Below are positions 28,347-36,487 of a DNA stretch of 64,000 bases, in pieces. Each line of letters starts with the position of its first letter. The first letter of the stretch is position 1. The stretch comes from Prevotella sp. P3-122 (GTDB lineage: Bacteria > Bacteroidota > Bacteroidia > Bacteroidales > Bacteroidaceae), in the NCBI RefSeq assembly GCF_002251365.1, contig NZ_NPJH01000006.1:40895-104894 (forward strand). The letters are read 5' to 3'. The notes beneath the pieces are model-generated. The model was not told the origin of the DNA. It worked only from the letters and a program-made list of their open reading frames with translations, and did no database searches. A program made the position numbers and the translations under genes.

Positions 28347-29051
28347 CTAAGGAGCCTTCCCCGCATACCCCAGGCACACAACGCTGATTCTTACGTTTCT
28401 CACCTTAATCAGCTGGCTGGCACAAGCCATGATAGTAGCGCCCGTTGTCACCACATCATCAACGATAGCCACATGCTTGCCTGCAACCTTATGTCCATCG
28501 GCAAGCTCCCATGCTCCCTCCATATTGTCCTGTCTTTCCCAACGGTTAAGACTTGTCTGGCTTCCTTTGAAGACGGTACGGCGAACGACGCCTGTCACCA
28601 CGGGAAGCCCTGTGATATCGGCTATGCCACGAGCCATCTCCTCACTTTGGTTGTAGCCACGCACAACCATTCTCTTGCTTGTCAGCGGCACAGGCATCAG
28701 CACGTCTATGTCACCGAAGAAGTCGGTAGCCATCAGCTCCATGGCCATGAGCCTTCCCATCTGGTAGCAGAAGTCGGGATGGCTCCCGTATTTCATGCCA
28801 TAGACGATGTTGCAGGCCTGCGAGCCATGCTCGTACCTCATCAGGGCGACAGCCTTCTCCAAGGGCACAATTCCCCAGAGATTCTTTGCCATGACATTGT
28901 CATAGGGATGTTCTGCAAACGACGTGCGGGGAAGCATCATGTTGCAGGCCGCGCATATCACGTGGCCAGGCGCCTCTATGCGGCAGCCGCAGACGGCACA
29001 CGCACGAGGACTTATTAGGTCTGCCAGACGTGCGAGGAGGCTAACTGTCAT
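28347..29051 (-). CDS. comF: ComF-family phosphoribosyltransferase-like protein
   Basis: 234 residues. The N-terminal zinc knuckle CAVCGCRIEAPGHVICAAC has two CxxC pairs. The PRTase fold follows, with PVPLTSKRMVVRGYNQSEEM (about 121-140) and the PRPP motif HVAIVDDVVTTGATIMA (about 194-210). ComF links ssDNA import and recombination in transformable species; here, as in most bacteria, its role is uncertain. It overlaps recX by 11 bp and belongs to the prmC-recX-comF operon. Confidence 0.92.
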   Translation of the reverse strand: MTVSLLARLADLISPRACAVCGCRIEAPGHVICAACNMMLPRTSFAEHPYDNVMAKNLWGIVPLEKAVALMRYEHGSQACNIVYGMKYGSHPDFCYQMGRLMAMELMATDFFGDIDVLMPVPLTSKRMVVRGYNQSEEMARGIADITGLPVVTGVVRRTVFKGSQTSLNRWERQDNMEGAWELADGHKVAGKHVAIVDDVVTTGATIMACASQLIKVRNVRISVVCLGYAGKAP

Positions 29052-29529
29052 AGTCGTCTATATCCTGTACCGAGGCATCGCCGAGGCATCTCCTTATCAC
29101 CTGCATGTCGAAACCACGCCCAAGGGCATATTTCACAAGCTTCATCGACCGCTCGTAGTCGGAGCTGCCCTTTACCGACCGTGCCTTTGCCTTGAGCAGT
29201 GGCGCCAGCACCTCGGCATAGTCGTCATCGCTGATAACGGCAAGGGCCTCGCCCTGTATGTCGGCAGGTATACGCTTCTGCCACATGGCCTCGGCTATCT
29301 TGCGACGGCCCCATTTGTTGAACTTCAGCTTGTCACGCACGAAGAGGGTGGCAAAGCGGCGGTCGTCGACATAACGGTCATCAACAAGACGGCACAGCAC
29401 ACGCTGGCGGGCATCGGCAGACAGTCCCCATTTCTCCATCTTCTGCATCATCTCGCCACTGCAATGCTCGGCCTTCGAACATTCTGTGGCCAACAGGGCG
29501 AGGGCTTTCTCTTCACTTATCTCTCTCAT
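29041..29529 (-). CDS. recX: RecX-family RecA regulator
   Basis: 162 residues made of three-helix repeats, with the RecX patterns ALLATECSKAEHCSGEM (first repeat), LVDDRYVDDRRFATLFVRDK (about 47-66) and KFNKWGRRKIAEAMWQKRI (about 68-86). RecX binds and tunes RecA filaments. It overlaps the prmC stop by 4 bp (ATGA type) and comF by 11 bp, so translation is coupled. Confidence 0.93.
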   Translation of the reverse strand: MREISEEKALALLATECSKAEHCSGEMMQKMEKWGLSADARQRVLCRLVDDRYVDDRRFATLFVRDKLKFNKWGRRKIAEAMWQKRIPADIQGEALAVISDDDYAEVLAPLLKAKARSVKGSSDYERSMKLVKYALGRGFDMQVIRRCLGDASVQDIDDYDS

Positions 29530-30377
29530 AATCTTATTGCTTTCACGAAACGCTGACGGCCAAATTGGTCATCGATGACCTCAACCTGCTCGAACCCCAT
29601 GGTGCAGAGAAGTTCCGTAATGGACGATGCACACAGGGGATTAATCTCGAAATAGAGCCTGCCGCCATGACGTAAGGCACTGATGGCATACCGGGCTATG
29701 GCAACATAAAAGCGCAAGGCATCGGCGTCGGGGACAAAGAGTGCCAGATGGGGCTCGTAGTCGAGGACACTATGCGACATCGACTGCCGCTCGCTATCAA
29801 GGACGTATGGCGGATTGGATACTATGACCGACCAGCGCTCCACATCGGATGGCGGGCACAGGGCATCCTGCCTGACAACTCCCACCTGCGCTCCCATAGC
29901 ATCGGCATTCCGCTGCGCCACCGACAGGGCAGTGTCTGATATGTCCCAGCACTCCACGCTACAGCCGGGACAGTCAAGGGCTATGGTAATGGCAATGCAT
30001 CCGCTGCCCGTGCATATGTCGAGGACGCTGCCCACATCGCTGCCAATGTCACGGCATACTGTCTGCACAAGCTCGGCTGTCTCGGGGCGTGGGATGAGGA
30101 CTCCTGGCTCCACATGGAAGGTACGGCCACAGAACTCAGCCTCGCCAAGGACATACTGCACGGGCTCGCCTTTCTGCAGCCTCGACGCTATGTCGGCAAG
30201 GCAAGCCTGCTGGTCTGCCGTTAGACGGGCGGTGCCGTCACAGATAATGTCGGCATACGAGAGGCCGAACCGTGTCTCAAGGACGAGGCGCACGATGGCG
30301 CGAGCCTCACTGTCACCATATACCGTTGACAGACGGCTGCAAAGGTCTCTATAGGTTGGTGTGTGGTTGTCTTCCAT
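29526..30377 (-). CDS. prmC: Peptide chain release factor N5-glutamine methyltransferase
   Basis: 283 residues from the ATG at 30377 (MEDNHTPTYRDLCSRL); the frame extends upstream but that part looks like untranslated leader. It methylates the GGQ glutamine of release factors using SAM. The N-terminal helical domain is followed by the Rossmann fold with VLDICTGSGCIAITIAL (about 113-129) and the catalytic VSNPPYV (about 182-188). First gene of the operon with recX and comF; divergent from the amylase. Confidence 0.94.
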   Translation of the reverse strand: MEDNHTPTYRDLCSRLSTVYGDSEARAIVRLVLETRFGLSYADIICDGTARLTADQQACLADIASRLQKGEPVQYVLGEAEFCGRTFHVEPGVLIPRPETAELVQTVCRDIGSDVGSVLDICTGSGCIAITIALDCPGCSVECWDISDTALSVAQRNADAMGAQVGVVRQDALCPPSDVERWSVIVSNPPYVLDSERQSMSHSVLDYEPHLALFVPDADALRFYVAIARYAISALRHGGRLYFEINPLCASSITELLCTMGFEQVEVIDDQFGRQRFVKAIRL

Positions 30378-30584
30378 AATCATATGGTGCAAAAGTAAAT
30401 CTTTTACATTGGTTACACAAAAAGAAGTTGTTAAAGAAGCTAAAGAATAGGAAGAAGGCCATACGGACAGACAGCCATGCAATCGATTGCACGCTAAAAA
30501 AGACTAAACAGCAGGCACCTCTTATCGTACACTTGATAAATAGTTGTAATTTTGAGCACGAAAACAAATCTTACCTACAACAGT

Positions 30585-32564
30585 ATGAAACATATTTACT
30601 CACTACTTCTTGCGCTTGCCACCCTGCCACAGGGGATGAGCGCACAGGGATGGCCCGCCAACTACGACGGCGTGATGCTCCAGGGGTTCTACTGGGACTC
30701 TTTTGACGATACACAATGGAAAAATCTGCAGGATCAGACCAAGGATCTGGCAGGCAACTTCTCATTAGTATGGATTCCGCAGAGCGGCAAGTGTCTGGAG
30801 ACTTACCAGACCATGGGTTACACGCCATACTATTACTTCAACCAGAACTCGAGCTTCGGCACAGAGAGCGAGCTGCGCGACCTCATATCGTCGTTCAAGG
30901 CTGCAGGAATAGGTACCGTGGCCGACGTGGTGGTAAACCATCACAACACCACGGGATGGTTCACCTTCCCTGCCGAGACCTACAATGGGGTGACCTACCA
31001 GCTGCTGCCTACTGATATCACGGCCAACGACGACGGCGGCAAGACTGCCCAGGAGGCTGCCAGGCAGGGCGTTGCGCTCGGTACCAACAACGACGAGGGC
31101 GAGGACTGGGGAGGCATGCGCGACCTCGACCACAAGAGCCAGAACGTGCAGAACATCATCAAGGCTTATGTCAGGTACCTCAAGGATGACCTCGGATACA
31201 CGGGCTTCAGATATGATATGGTGAAGGGCTTCGCGGCATCCCACGTGGCAGACTACAACAAGGCAGCGGGAATAGAGTTCTCCGTGGGCGAATACTGGGA
31301 CAGCAACGCCAATATCAAGTCCTGGATAGAGAACACGGGCAAGAACAGCGCTGCCTTCGACTTCCAGTTCCGGTACAATGTACGCGACGCTGCCAATGGC
31401 GGCAACTGGACATTGCTCAACAGCACCAACAACCTCATGCACGATGCCACGCTCAGGCAGTATGCCGTGACATTCGTCGAGAACCACGACACCGAGTACC
31501 GCTCAGCATCATCGCCACAGGACCCGATAAAGAAGGACACGCTCGCCGCCAACGCCTACCTGCTGGCTATGCCCGGCACACCGTGCGTGTTCCTGAAGCA
31601 CTGGATGGACTACAAGGATGAGATTGGAGCCATGATAGCGGCACGAAAGGCTGCTGGCATCACCAACATGAGCAACTACGTGAAGAAACAGATCAACCAG
31701 AACTACTACGCCGTGGTGGTAAACGGCAACCTCTATGCCGCCATGGGAAAGACCGACATGATGACGGCACCGGGCAACGGGTGGACGAAGGTGCTCGACG
31801 GATACCATTACGCTTACTATCTGGCAAACACTCTCGAGACGGCATTCGCCGACAAGGCATCGGGCATAAGGAACGGCGCATTCAAGGTGAGGCTCTATGC
31901 CGTAACTGACGACGCTGCCGCAAAGGTGGTATACACCACCGACGGAACAGATCCTACGGCACAGAGCACCGCCGTGACATCGGGGACGGAGATTACCGTC
32001 TCTGACAACTGCACGCTGAAAGTGGGAATACTCTCTGCAGGCAAGGTCAAGGGCATCATCTCGCGCGACTATGTAATAAAGGTTGTCGAGGACGTGCCCG
32101 ACGTATTCGATACTCCTGCACCAGGATATACCTTCCACGCATACTTCGTGGCACCAACCACCTGGAAGAAGGACATCCTCTGCTGGGCATGGACATCCAC
32201 GCAGAACTACACTGGCGGCACGTGGCCAGGCACCAAATGTTACAAGATAAGGAAGAACGGCAACAACGAGTACGTATGGCAGTGGTGCTACTACGGTGAT
32301 ATCACTACTCCACCGACGGGCATCATCTTCAGCAATAACGGCTCTCCGCAAACCGACGACATGACATTCGTCAACGGAGCATACTACAACATCAACGGCA
32401 AGACTAACGGCATACAGGCAGCGACAGCCACGAAGCCAGCCATATCGGGCAACATATACAGCATCGACGGCCGTCTCGTGCGACGCAACGCCTCATCGAC
32501 AGCCGGACTCTCCAAAGGTGTATATGTCTATAACGGCAAGAAAATTGTAGTGGATAGCGAATAA
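30585..32564 (+). CDS. Secreted GH13 alpha-amylase with starch-binding region and sorting-like tail
   Basis: 659 residues from the ATG at 30585, giving signal peptide MKHIYSLLLALATLPQGMSA; an in-frame ATG 11 codons upstream spoils it. The GH13 barrel carries VADVVVNHHNTTG, the nucleophile Asp in GFRYDMVKGFA, the acid Glu in FSVGEYWDSN and the third Asp in FVENHDTEYRS. After the barrel comes a beta domain (about 420-505) with VYTTDGTDPTAQ, then a module with several Trp (WAWTSTQNYTGGTWPGTKCY) like a starch-binding CBM. The last 45 residues (YSIDGRLVRRNASS, then KGVYVYNGKKIVV) resemble a Por/T9SS C-terminal sorting domain. TAATTTTG at 30547-30554 is a possible -7 box, with no good -33. Confidence 0.93.
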   Translation: MKHIYSLLLALATLPQGMSAQGWPANYDGVMLQGFYWDSFDDTQWKNLQDQTKDLAGNFSLVWIPQSGKCLETYQTMGYTPYYYFNQNSSFGTESELRDLISSFKAAGIGTVADVVVNHHNTTGWFTFPAETYNGVTYQLLPTDITANDDGGKTAQEAARQGVALGTNNDEGEDWGGMRDLDHKSQNVQNIIKAYVRYLKDDLGYTGFRYDMVKGFAASHVADYNKAAGIEFSVGEYWDSNANIKSWIENTGKNSAAFDFQFRYNVRDAANGGNWTLLNSTNNLMHDATLRQYAVTFVENHDTEYRSASSPQDPIKKDTLAANAYLLAMPGTPCVFLKHWMDYKDEIGAMIAARKAAGITNMSNYVKKQINQNYYAVVVNGNLYAAMGKTDMMTAPGNGWTKVLDGYHYAYYLANTLETAFADKASGIRNGAFKVRLYAVTDDAAAKVVYTTDGTDPTAQSTAVTSGTEITVSDNCTLKVGILSAGKVKGIISRDYVIKVVEDVPDVFDTPAPGYTFHAYFVAPTTWKKDILCWAWTSTQNYTGGTWPGTKCYKIRKNGNNEYVWQWCYYGDITTPPTGIIFSNNGSPQTDDMTFVNGAYYNINGKTNGIQAATATKPAISGNIYSIDGRLVRRNASSTAGLSKGVYVYNGKKIVVDSE

Positions 32565-32610
32565 ACAGAAAGCAGCAGGACCTCAAGAAGGCTCCTGCTG
32601 CTTTCTGTTT
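32563..32610 (+). terminator. Strong intrinsic terminator after the amylase
   Basis: AAACAGAAAGCAGCAGGA at 32563-32580 pairs perfectly (18 bp) with its reverse complement at 32593-32610 around a 12-nt loop; the arms are A-rich outside and T-rich at the 3' end, so it can act in both directions. It marks the edge between core and accessory sequence. Confidence 0.88.
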
Positions 32611-32727
32611 ATGTGGGTTCTATAAATTCGCCCTGTCAGATTATATTTTGACCTTGTTCATATAGCCTGGACGCAATAATGCTCTGCTTTACAGATGCAA
32701 CAAGTTTGTTACCATTCATTTATATTA

Positions 32728-32826
32728 TTACCGCATGGTCTTGCTTAACCTTGCCTGTGCTCTTTCTTTTGTCAAGGCCTTGGATTCTTTGTAATGATAG
32801 AATGTGTTAATATTCTTCTTTGCCAT
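32728..32826 (-). CDS. Possible 32-residue basic protein
   Basis: An ATG at 32826 lies inside the last codons of the preceding membrane-protein gene and opens MAKKNINTFYHYKESKALTK, ending ARLSKTMR at 32728. The peptide is strongly basic and its start overlaps the upstream stop, which hints at translational coupling. There is no recognised family, and chance cannot be excluded at this size. Confidence 0.3.
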   Translation of the reverse strand: MAKKNINTFYHYKESKALTKERAQARLSKTMR

Positions 32827-33547
32827 CTTCAATTTGAAGAATTGATGTGTATATGCTTGTCCATTTCTTCATGTATGTTGAGAAAACCGCATATTTATGA
32901 ATATGAGTATATTTCTTTTTAATATACATTTGTATTTCCTGCATGTTAGCATTGATTGTTTCCATCATGATAAGGCATTTTGAATTTTCATCAAAATACC
33001 CTATCATGTGGTCTTTATTTTTTGAAATTGAATCAATAGCAGCAAAGACCATTTCCGAGATGGCATCATACGTGTCTTCAAAATCATGCCCTCCTGCTTT
33101 AGCATATAGTAGTGCGTTGGTAAAAGCACGAAGAGCATTCCAATAGTATCTTTTGTCCTTTTCCTCATAATGATACCCTTTTGCCATTTGGTATCTCATC
33201 CTACCAATTGTATATGCGTTAAAATAAAGACACTCGAATTTTGCTTCTTTGAGTTCTTGTATTTCTTGTGTCAAGATATTCTTCTCTTTCTCAAATTCTT
33301 TTAGCTTCTCAGAAGCATAAATGAAGTTCCAAATCTGAAAACCTACAATAAAAGTAGTACAAATGGATACGAATGTACCCAAAAAGGCATTTATATCCAC
33401 TTCATCAGGACATACGAATCTGTCAAACACAAACAGATATACTACAAGGGAAACTTCGATAATTAAAACAATGACAGATAGGACTATCATCAATTTATTC
33501 CATTTGCTTGCATACATAATCATTTCGTTTTGATTTAACTTATTCAT
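32807..33547 (-). CDS. Hypothetical membrane protein with cytoplasmic helical domain
   Basis: 246 residues, family not recognised. Two transmembrane helices lie near the N-terminus (about 17-41 and 54-73, VLSVIVLIIEVSLVVYLFVF and a second one containing FVSICTTFIVGFQIW). A coiled-coil-like segment rich in Glu/Lys follows (KLKEFEKEKNILTQEIQELK), then an alpha-helical soluble domain. The 2TM-plus-helical plan is seen in several effectors of phage-defence loci, but no partner gene is adjacent except the tiny basic ORF overlapping its end. AT-rich and flanked by the palindromic repeats. Confidence 0.7.
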   Translation of the reverse strand: MNKLNQNEMIMYASKWNKLMIVLSVIVLIIEVSLVVYLFVFDRFVCPDEVDINAFLGTFVSICTTFIVGFQIWNFIYASEKLKEFEKEKNILTQEIQELKEAKFECLYFNAYTIGRMRYQMAKGYHYEEKDKRYYWNALRAFTNALLYAKAGGHDFEDTYDAISEMVFAAIDSISKNKDHMIGYFDENSKCLIMMETINANMQEIQMYIKKKYTHIHKYAVFSTYMKKWTSIYTSILQIEDGKEEY

Positions 33548-33585
33548 CGATTAAAAATTTATTGATTAAGCAATTTCTAAGGTAC

Positions 33586-34290
33586 AGGGGACAGGACACT
33601 GTCCCGCAGGAATAGACAAAAAATAATCTCAAATGTTTTAAAAAATTTGAGGAGGCGGGACACTGACCCCTCCTCCGTCCGCCTGCGGACATCAGTTTAA
33701 ATTCTGTTTAAATTCCGATGATTCACATTCCTTTCCCCCGTCCGCCTGCGGACCTCCATCCGTGTCCATCTGTGTCATCTGTGGATATTTATTATTTTCT
33801 AATTGCCGTTCTCCAAAACAGTCCGCCTGCGGACCTCCGTTTCATCCGTACTTTCCGTGTGAAGACAATCAACAATTAATCATCAGTCATCAATAATCAG
33901 TAATCGAAAGACGTTCACCCACATCGTCCGCTTGCGGACATCCGTGTCCTCCGCATTTTCCGTGTGAAGACAATCAACAATCAGTCATCAATCATCAATA
34001 ATCAATAATCATTCATCATTAATCGAAACTTGTTCCCCATCTCCGTCCGCTTGCGGACCTCCGTTTAAATTCCGTTTAAATTCCGATGATTCATGTTCTC
34101 CCCCGTCCGCTTGCGGACATCCGTGTCCTCCGCATTTTCCGTGTGAAGACAATCAGTCATCAGGAACTTGCGTAGCTTGATGAGCTCTGCTTAATATAAA
34201 CGATGTGCGAATAATCAGCAATCAGGAACTTGCGTAGCTTGATGAACACCGCTGAAAATTTATAATGTGTGAATAATCAATCATCAATAA
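33586..34290. repeat. Repeat-filled spacer: six GTCCGCYTGCGGAC palindromes and companion units
   Basis: A gene-free stretch. The 14-bp palindrome core GTCCGC(C/T)TGCGGAC occurs at 33677, 33740, 33821, 33926, 34045 and 34105. It alternates with TTTAAATTCCGTTTAAATTC units, CCGCATTTTCCGTGTGAAG units and degenerate AATCATCAATAATC runs. A further unit, GGAACTTGCGTAGCTTGATG, occurs at about 34163 and 34223. GGGACAGGACACTGTCCC near 33588 is a separate hairpin. Spacing is irregular and units vary, so this is not a CRISPR array. The same family recurs at 40.6, 42.9, 45.4 and 46.0-46.3 kb. Confidence 0.85.
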
Positions 34291-34298
34291 TCAATCCT

Positions 34299-34493
34299 TT
34301 ATTCAGCCTCCCGAGTATAGAAGTCATCTCCGTCCCATTCGAAATGGTCATACACCTGCTTCCGTTCATACTCTCATCCCATGAAACGCAAAAAGTCCAA
34401 ACCCTTGCGCACGGCAGCCACATTGTCGCCCGCCATAGCCAAGTCATTAAACTCCTTGAATCGTGGATATGCGTTAATAATCTTTCGTGACAT
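34299..34493 (-). pseudogene. Small third gene of the retron-like operon, interrupted by TGA
   Basis: An ATG at 34493, 5 bp after the stop of the receiver-HEPN gene, opens MSRKIINAYPRFKEFNDLAM and reaches a TGA at 34376-34374 after 39 codons. The same frame continues protein-like as EYERKQVYDHFEWDGDDFYT to a TAA at 34299. Either a 39-residue protein is made or, more likely, a roughly 64-residue ORF has a nonsense mutation, perhaps TGG to TGA. No family is recognised. Its position suggests membership in the operon. Confidence 0.45.
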
Positions 34494-34498
34494 ACATT

Positions 34499-36487
34499 TC
34501 AAAAATAGTTGGATATGCTTTCAATACATTTCACAAGACGTAGATAGCCATTCTTTCCACTATAGATATACTCATAAGAGGTACCGTCAACATTATATTG
34601 ATGGACATATTCATTACGGGCACGTATCATTTCAATACCTTCATCAATAACAGTAGAATCGGAAATCCCGAAAATAGTACCAAGTAAATCTCTTAGTTTA
34701 TCAGGATTTGTTGTTCCTCGACCAAATTTATCGCAAAGAATGGCAATAAACATTTCCAAAGCCACGAATGCAAAAGCCGTACAGTTTTTATTGTCCACTC
34801 CATTCGCCTTGGAAATCAAGTTATAAGAAATGTCCAATTGCACCTTTAGGGAGTTTCTTGTTTCTTCTGTAAGTATTCCATTGGAATTGTTGGAAATGTT
34901 GGCTTTGATGGTCTGGATTCTCATAAATGATTCACTCAAATAACCCTTCTGCCTGCATTTCCTTATACATTCGACCAAGTTCAAGGCATTGTATAATGAC
35001 ACTTCGTTACTAAAACTATAAAAAGGAGACTCCTTCAGATAATATCCGTCCGCACCATTGTCAATCAGCGCTTTAAGATTCCATGACTTATTTGTAGCAG
35101 TCAACATGATTACCTGATTTCCCGGATTGGATGTCTTGATACCCTTCAGCACTTTCATACCTGAGAACAGATCAATTTCCTTATTCTCAATTTCTTCCGA
35201 GGACAATAATCTGAAATCAAGAAATATGACATCATAATAGCCTTCCTTTATATGTTCACGACATGCCGTTGGTATATCCTCATACCCTGCAATCTCCTTA
35301 GAAATCACATCCATGGAATCCAGCTTATTGATACATCTGGAAATCACCTCTTTCCAACCGTCATCAGCCTTGTCATCAATAATCAGGTAACGCCCTCCCT
35401 TGGCCTTTAAACTCTGTTTGATTATTTCTCTCTTAGGAATGATACTGCCATCAGAACTGCCACTCCAATCCATGCACGACAATGAAGCATATTTGAACAA
35501 CTGATTGTTTTTAGCCCCCTCTATGTATTGACGGATATTTTCGTCATTTTCACACAAGAACCTGTTTAGTACCATCAGGCCCCATTCATTGGCTAACGAA
35601 TGATGTCCATACTGAGGCATTGGGCTAATGGATAAAGCGTCAAGGAATCCTTCCTTATAAGACATAGAATCCAACCGCTTTGTTGACCTCAGCAAAGAGT
35701 CTATCTCATCCATCTTTCCTACAGCGAACCCGTCTGTCATCAACAGAGTGGCAGATTGTTCTTTTCTCTCCTCTATTGATAGCCCATTGTTGTTAACAAC
35801 AATTATTCTGGCAATGGCAAGTTTGCCCAGTTCCTCAACAGACAAGCGAATGGTCATTGCATAATCCAAACAATTATATTCAGGAGATAATAATGAGAAT
35901 ATGATAGTATCTATGTCCTTATCCTCAAACGGAGTCAATTTGTGCACCAACTCCTCACTCCCAAAGGATTCAATGACGGAAATATTTGTAGACGGTAGTA
36001 TAGCTGAGCTATTTATAATGGAGCCGTCACCTATGACAATTACATTCTTTATACGATTCTTCTCAGTTTCTTCAATCAGGGCAAGGTCTATCACATCTTT
36101 TTCCATATAGTTTGTGATTAATACCGGAAGTTTGTTGTAAAATATATCCTTTGAACATTCGACGTAACCATCATCAATATCCGTTTCAGTCGTACCTTTG
36201 GAATATTTAACTACGGGAATGCGTCCTCCCATCTCACAAATGTCACAAATAATATCCTGCAGAAGGTTATCACCAGAAACATATTTATTGTCAGACAATA
36301 TCCTCAATGAGCTATGAATACATATACAAGACGCATTTTCCAAAACACTCTTATCAAAAGAGTTGTCTGGTCTTATCCATTCGACAACGCTACTGTATTT
36401 TCCATCAACTATATAGGGGCAATGAGTTGTCATCTCGCCATATTGGTCATCATCAATGATGTATATCTTCTTCAAGTTTGTTTCCAT
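34499..36487 (-). CDS. Receiver-domain protein with C-terminal HEPN (RNxxxH) motif, partner of the retron-like RT
   Basis: 662 residues. The N-terminus (KKIYIIDDDQ ... CICIHSSL) looks like a divergent CheY-like fold. A full receiver lies at about 365-490: acidic pair in RYLIIDDKADDG, phospho-acceptor Asp in DVIFLDFRLL (about 425), Thr in VIMLTATN and Lys in GADGYYLKES. The last 120 residues are helical and carry IRARNEYVHQYN, an RNxxxH motif diagnostic of HEPN ribonucleases. No DNA-binding output domain is seen. The start overlaps the RT gene by 35 bp, so the two are co-translated. Prediction: the receiver gates a HEPN RNase effector in response to the RT protein. This arrangement is inferred, not known to me. 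Confidence 0.82.
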   Translation of the reverse strand: METNLKKIYIIDDDQYGEMTTHCPYIVDGKYSSVVEWIRPDNSFDKSVLENASCICIHSSLRILSDNKYVSGDNLLQDIICDICEMGGRIPVVKYSKGTTETDIDDGYVECSKDIFYNKLPVLITNYMEKDVIDLALIEETEKNRIKNVIVIGDGSIINSSAILPSTNISVIESFGSEELVHKLTPFEDKDIDTIIFSLLSPEYNCLDYAMTIRLSVEELGKLAIARIIVVNNNGLSIEERKEQSATLLMTDGFAVGKMDEIDSLLRSTKRLDSMSYKEGFLDALSISPMPQYGHHSLANEWGLMVLNRFLCENDENIRQYIEGAKNNQLFKYASLSCMDWSGSSDGSIIPKREIIKQSLKAKGGRYLIIDDKADDGWKEVISRCINKLDSMDVISKEIAGYEDIPTACREHIKEGYYDVIFLDFRLLSSEEIENKEIDLFSGMKVLKGIKTSNPGNQVIMLTATNKSWNLKALIDNGADGYYLKESPFYSFSNEVSLYNALNLVECIRKCRQKGYLSESFMRIQTIKANISNNSNGILTEETRNSLKVQLDISYNLISKANGVDNKNCTAFAFVALEMFIAILCDKFGRGTTNPDKLRDLLGTIFGISDSTVIDEGIEMIRARNEYVHQYNVDGTSYEYIYSGKNGYLRLVKCIESISNYF

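Noticed and set aside
33586..34290. Possible CRISPR array from repeated GTCCGCYTGCGGAC units
   Set aside because: Spacing is irregular (about 60 to 120 bp), the intervening sequence is itself repetitive, units are short palindromes and no cas genes are near.
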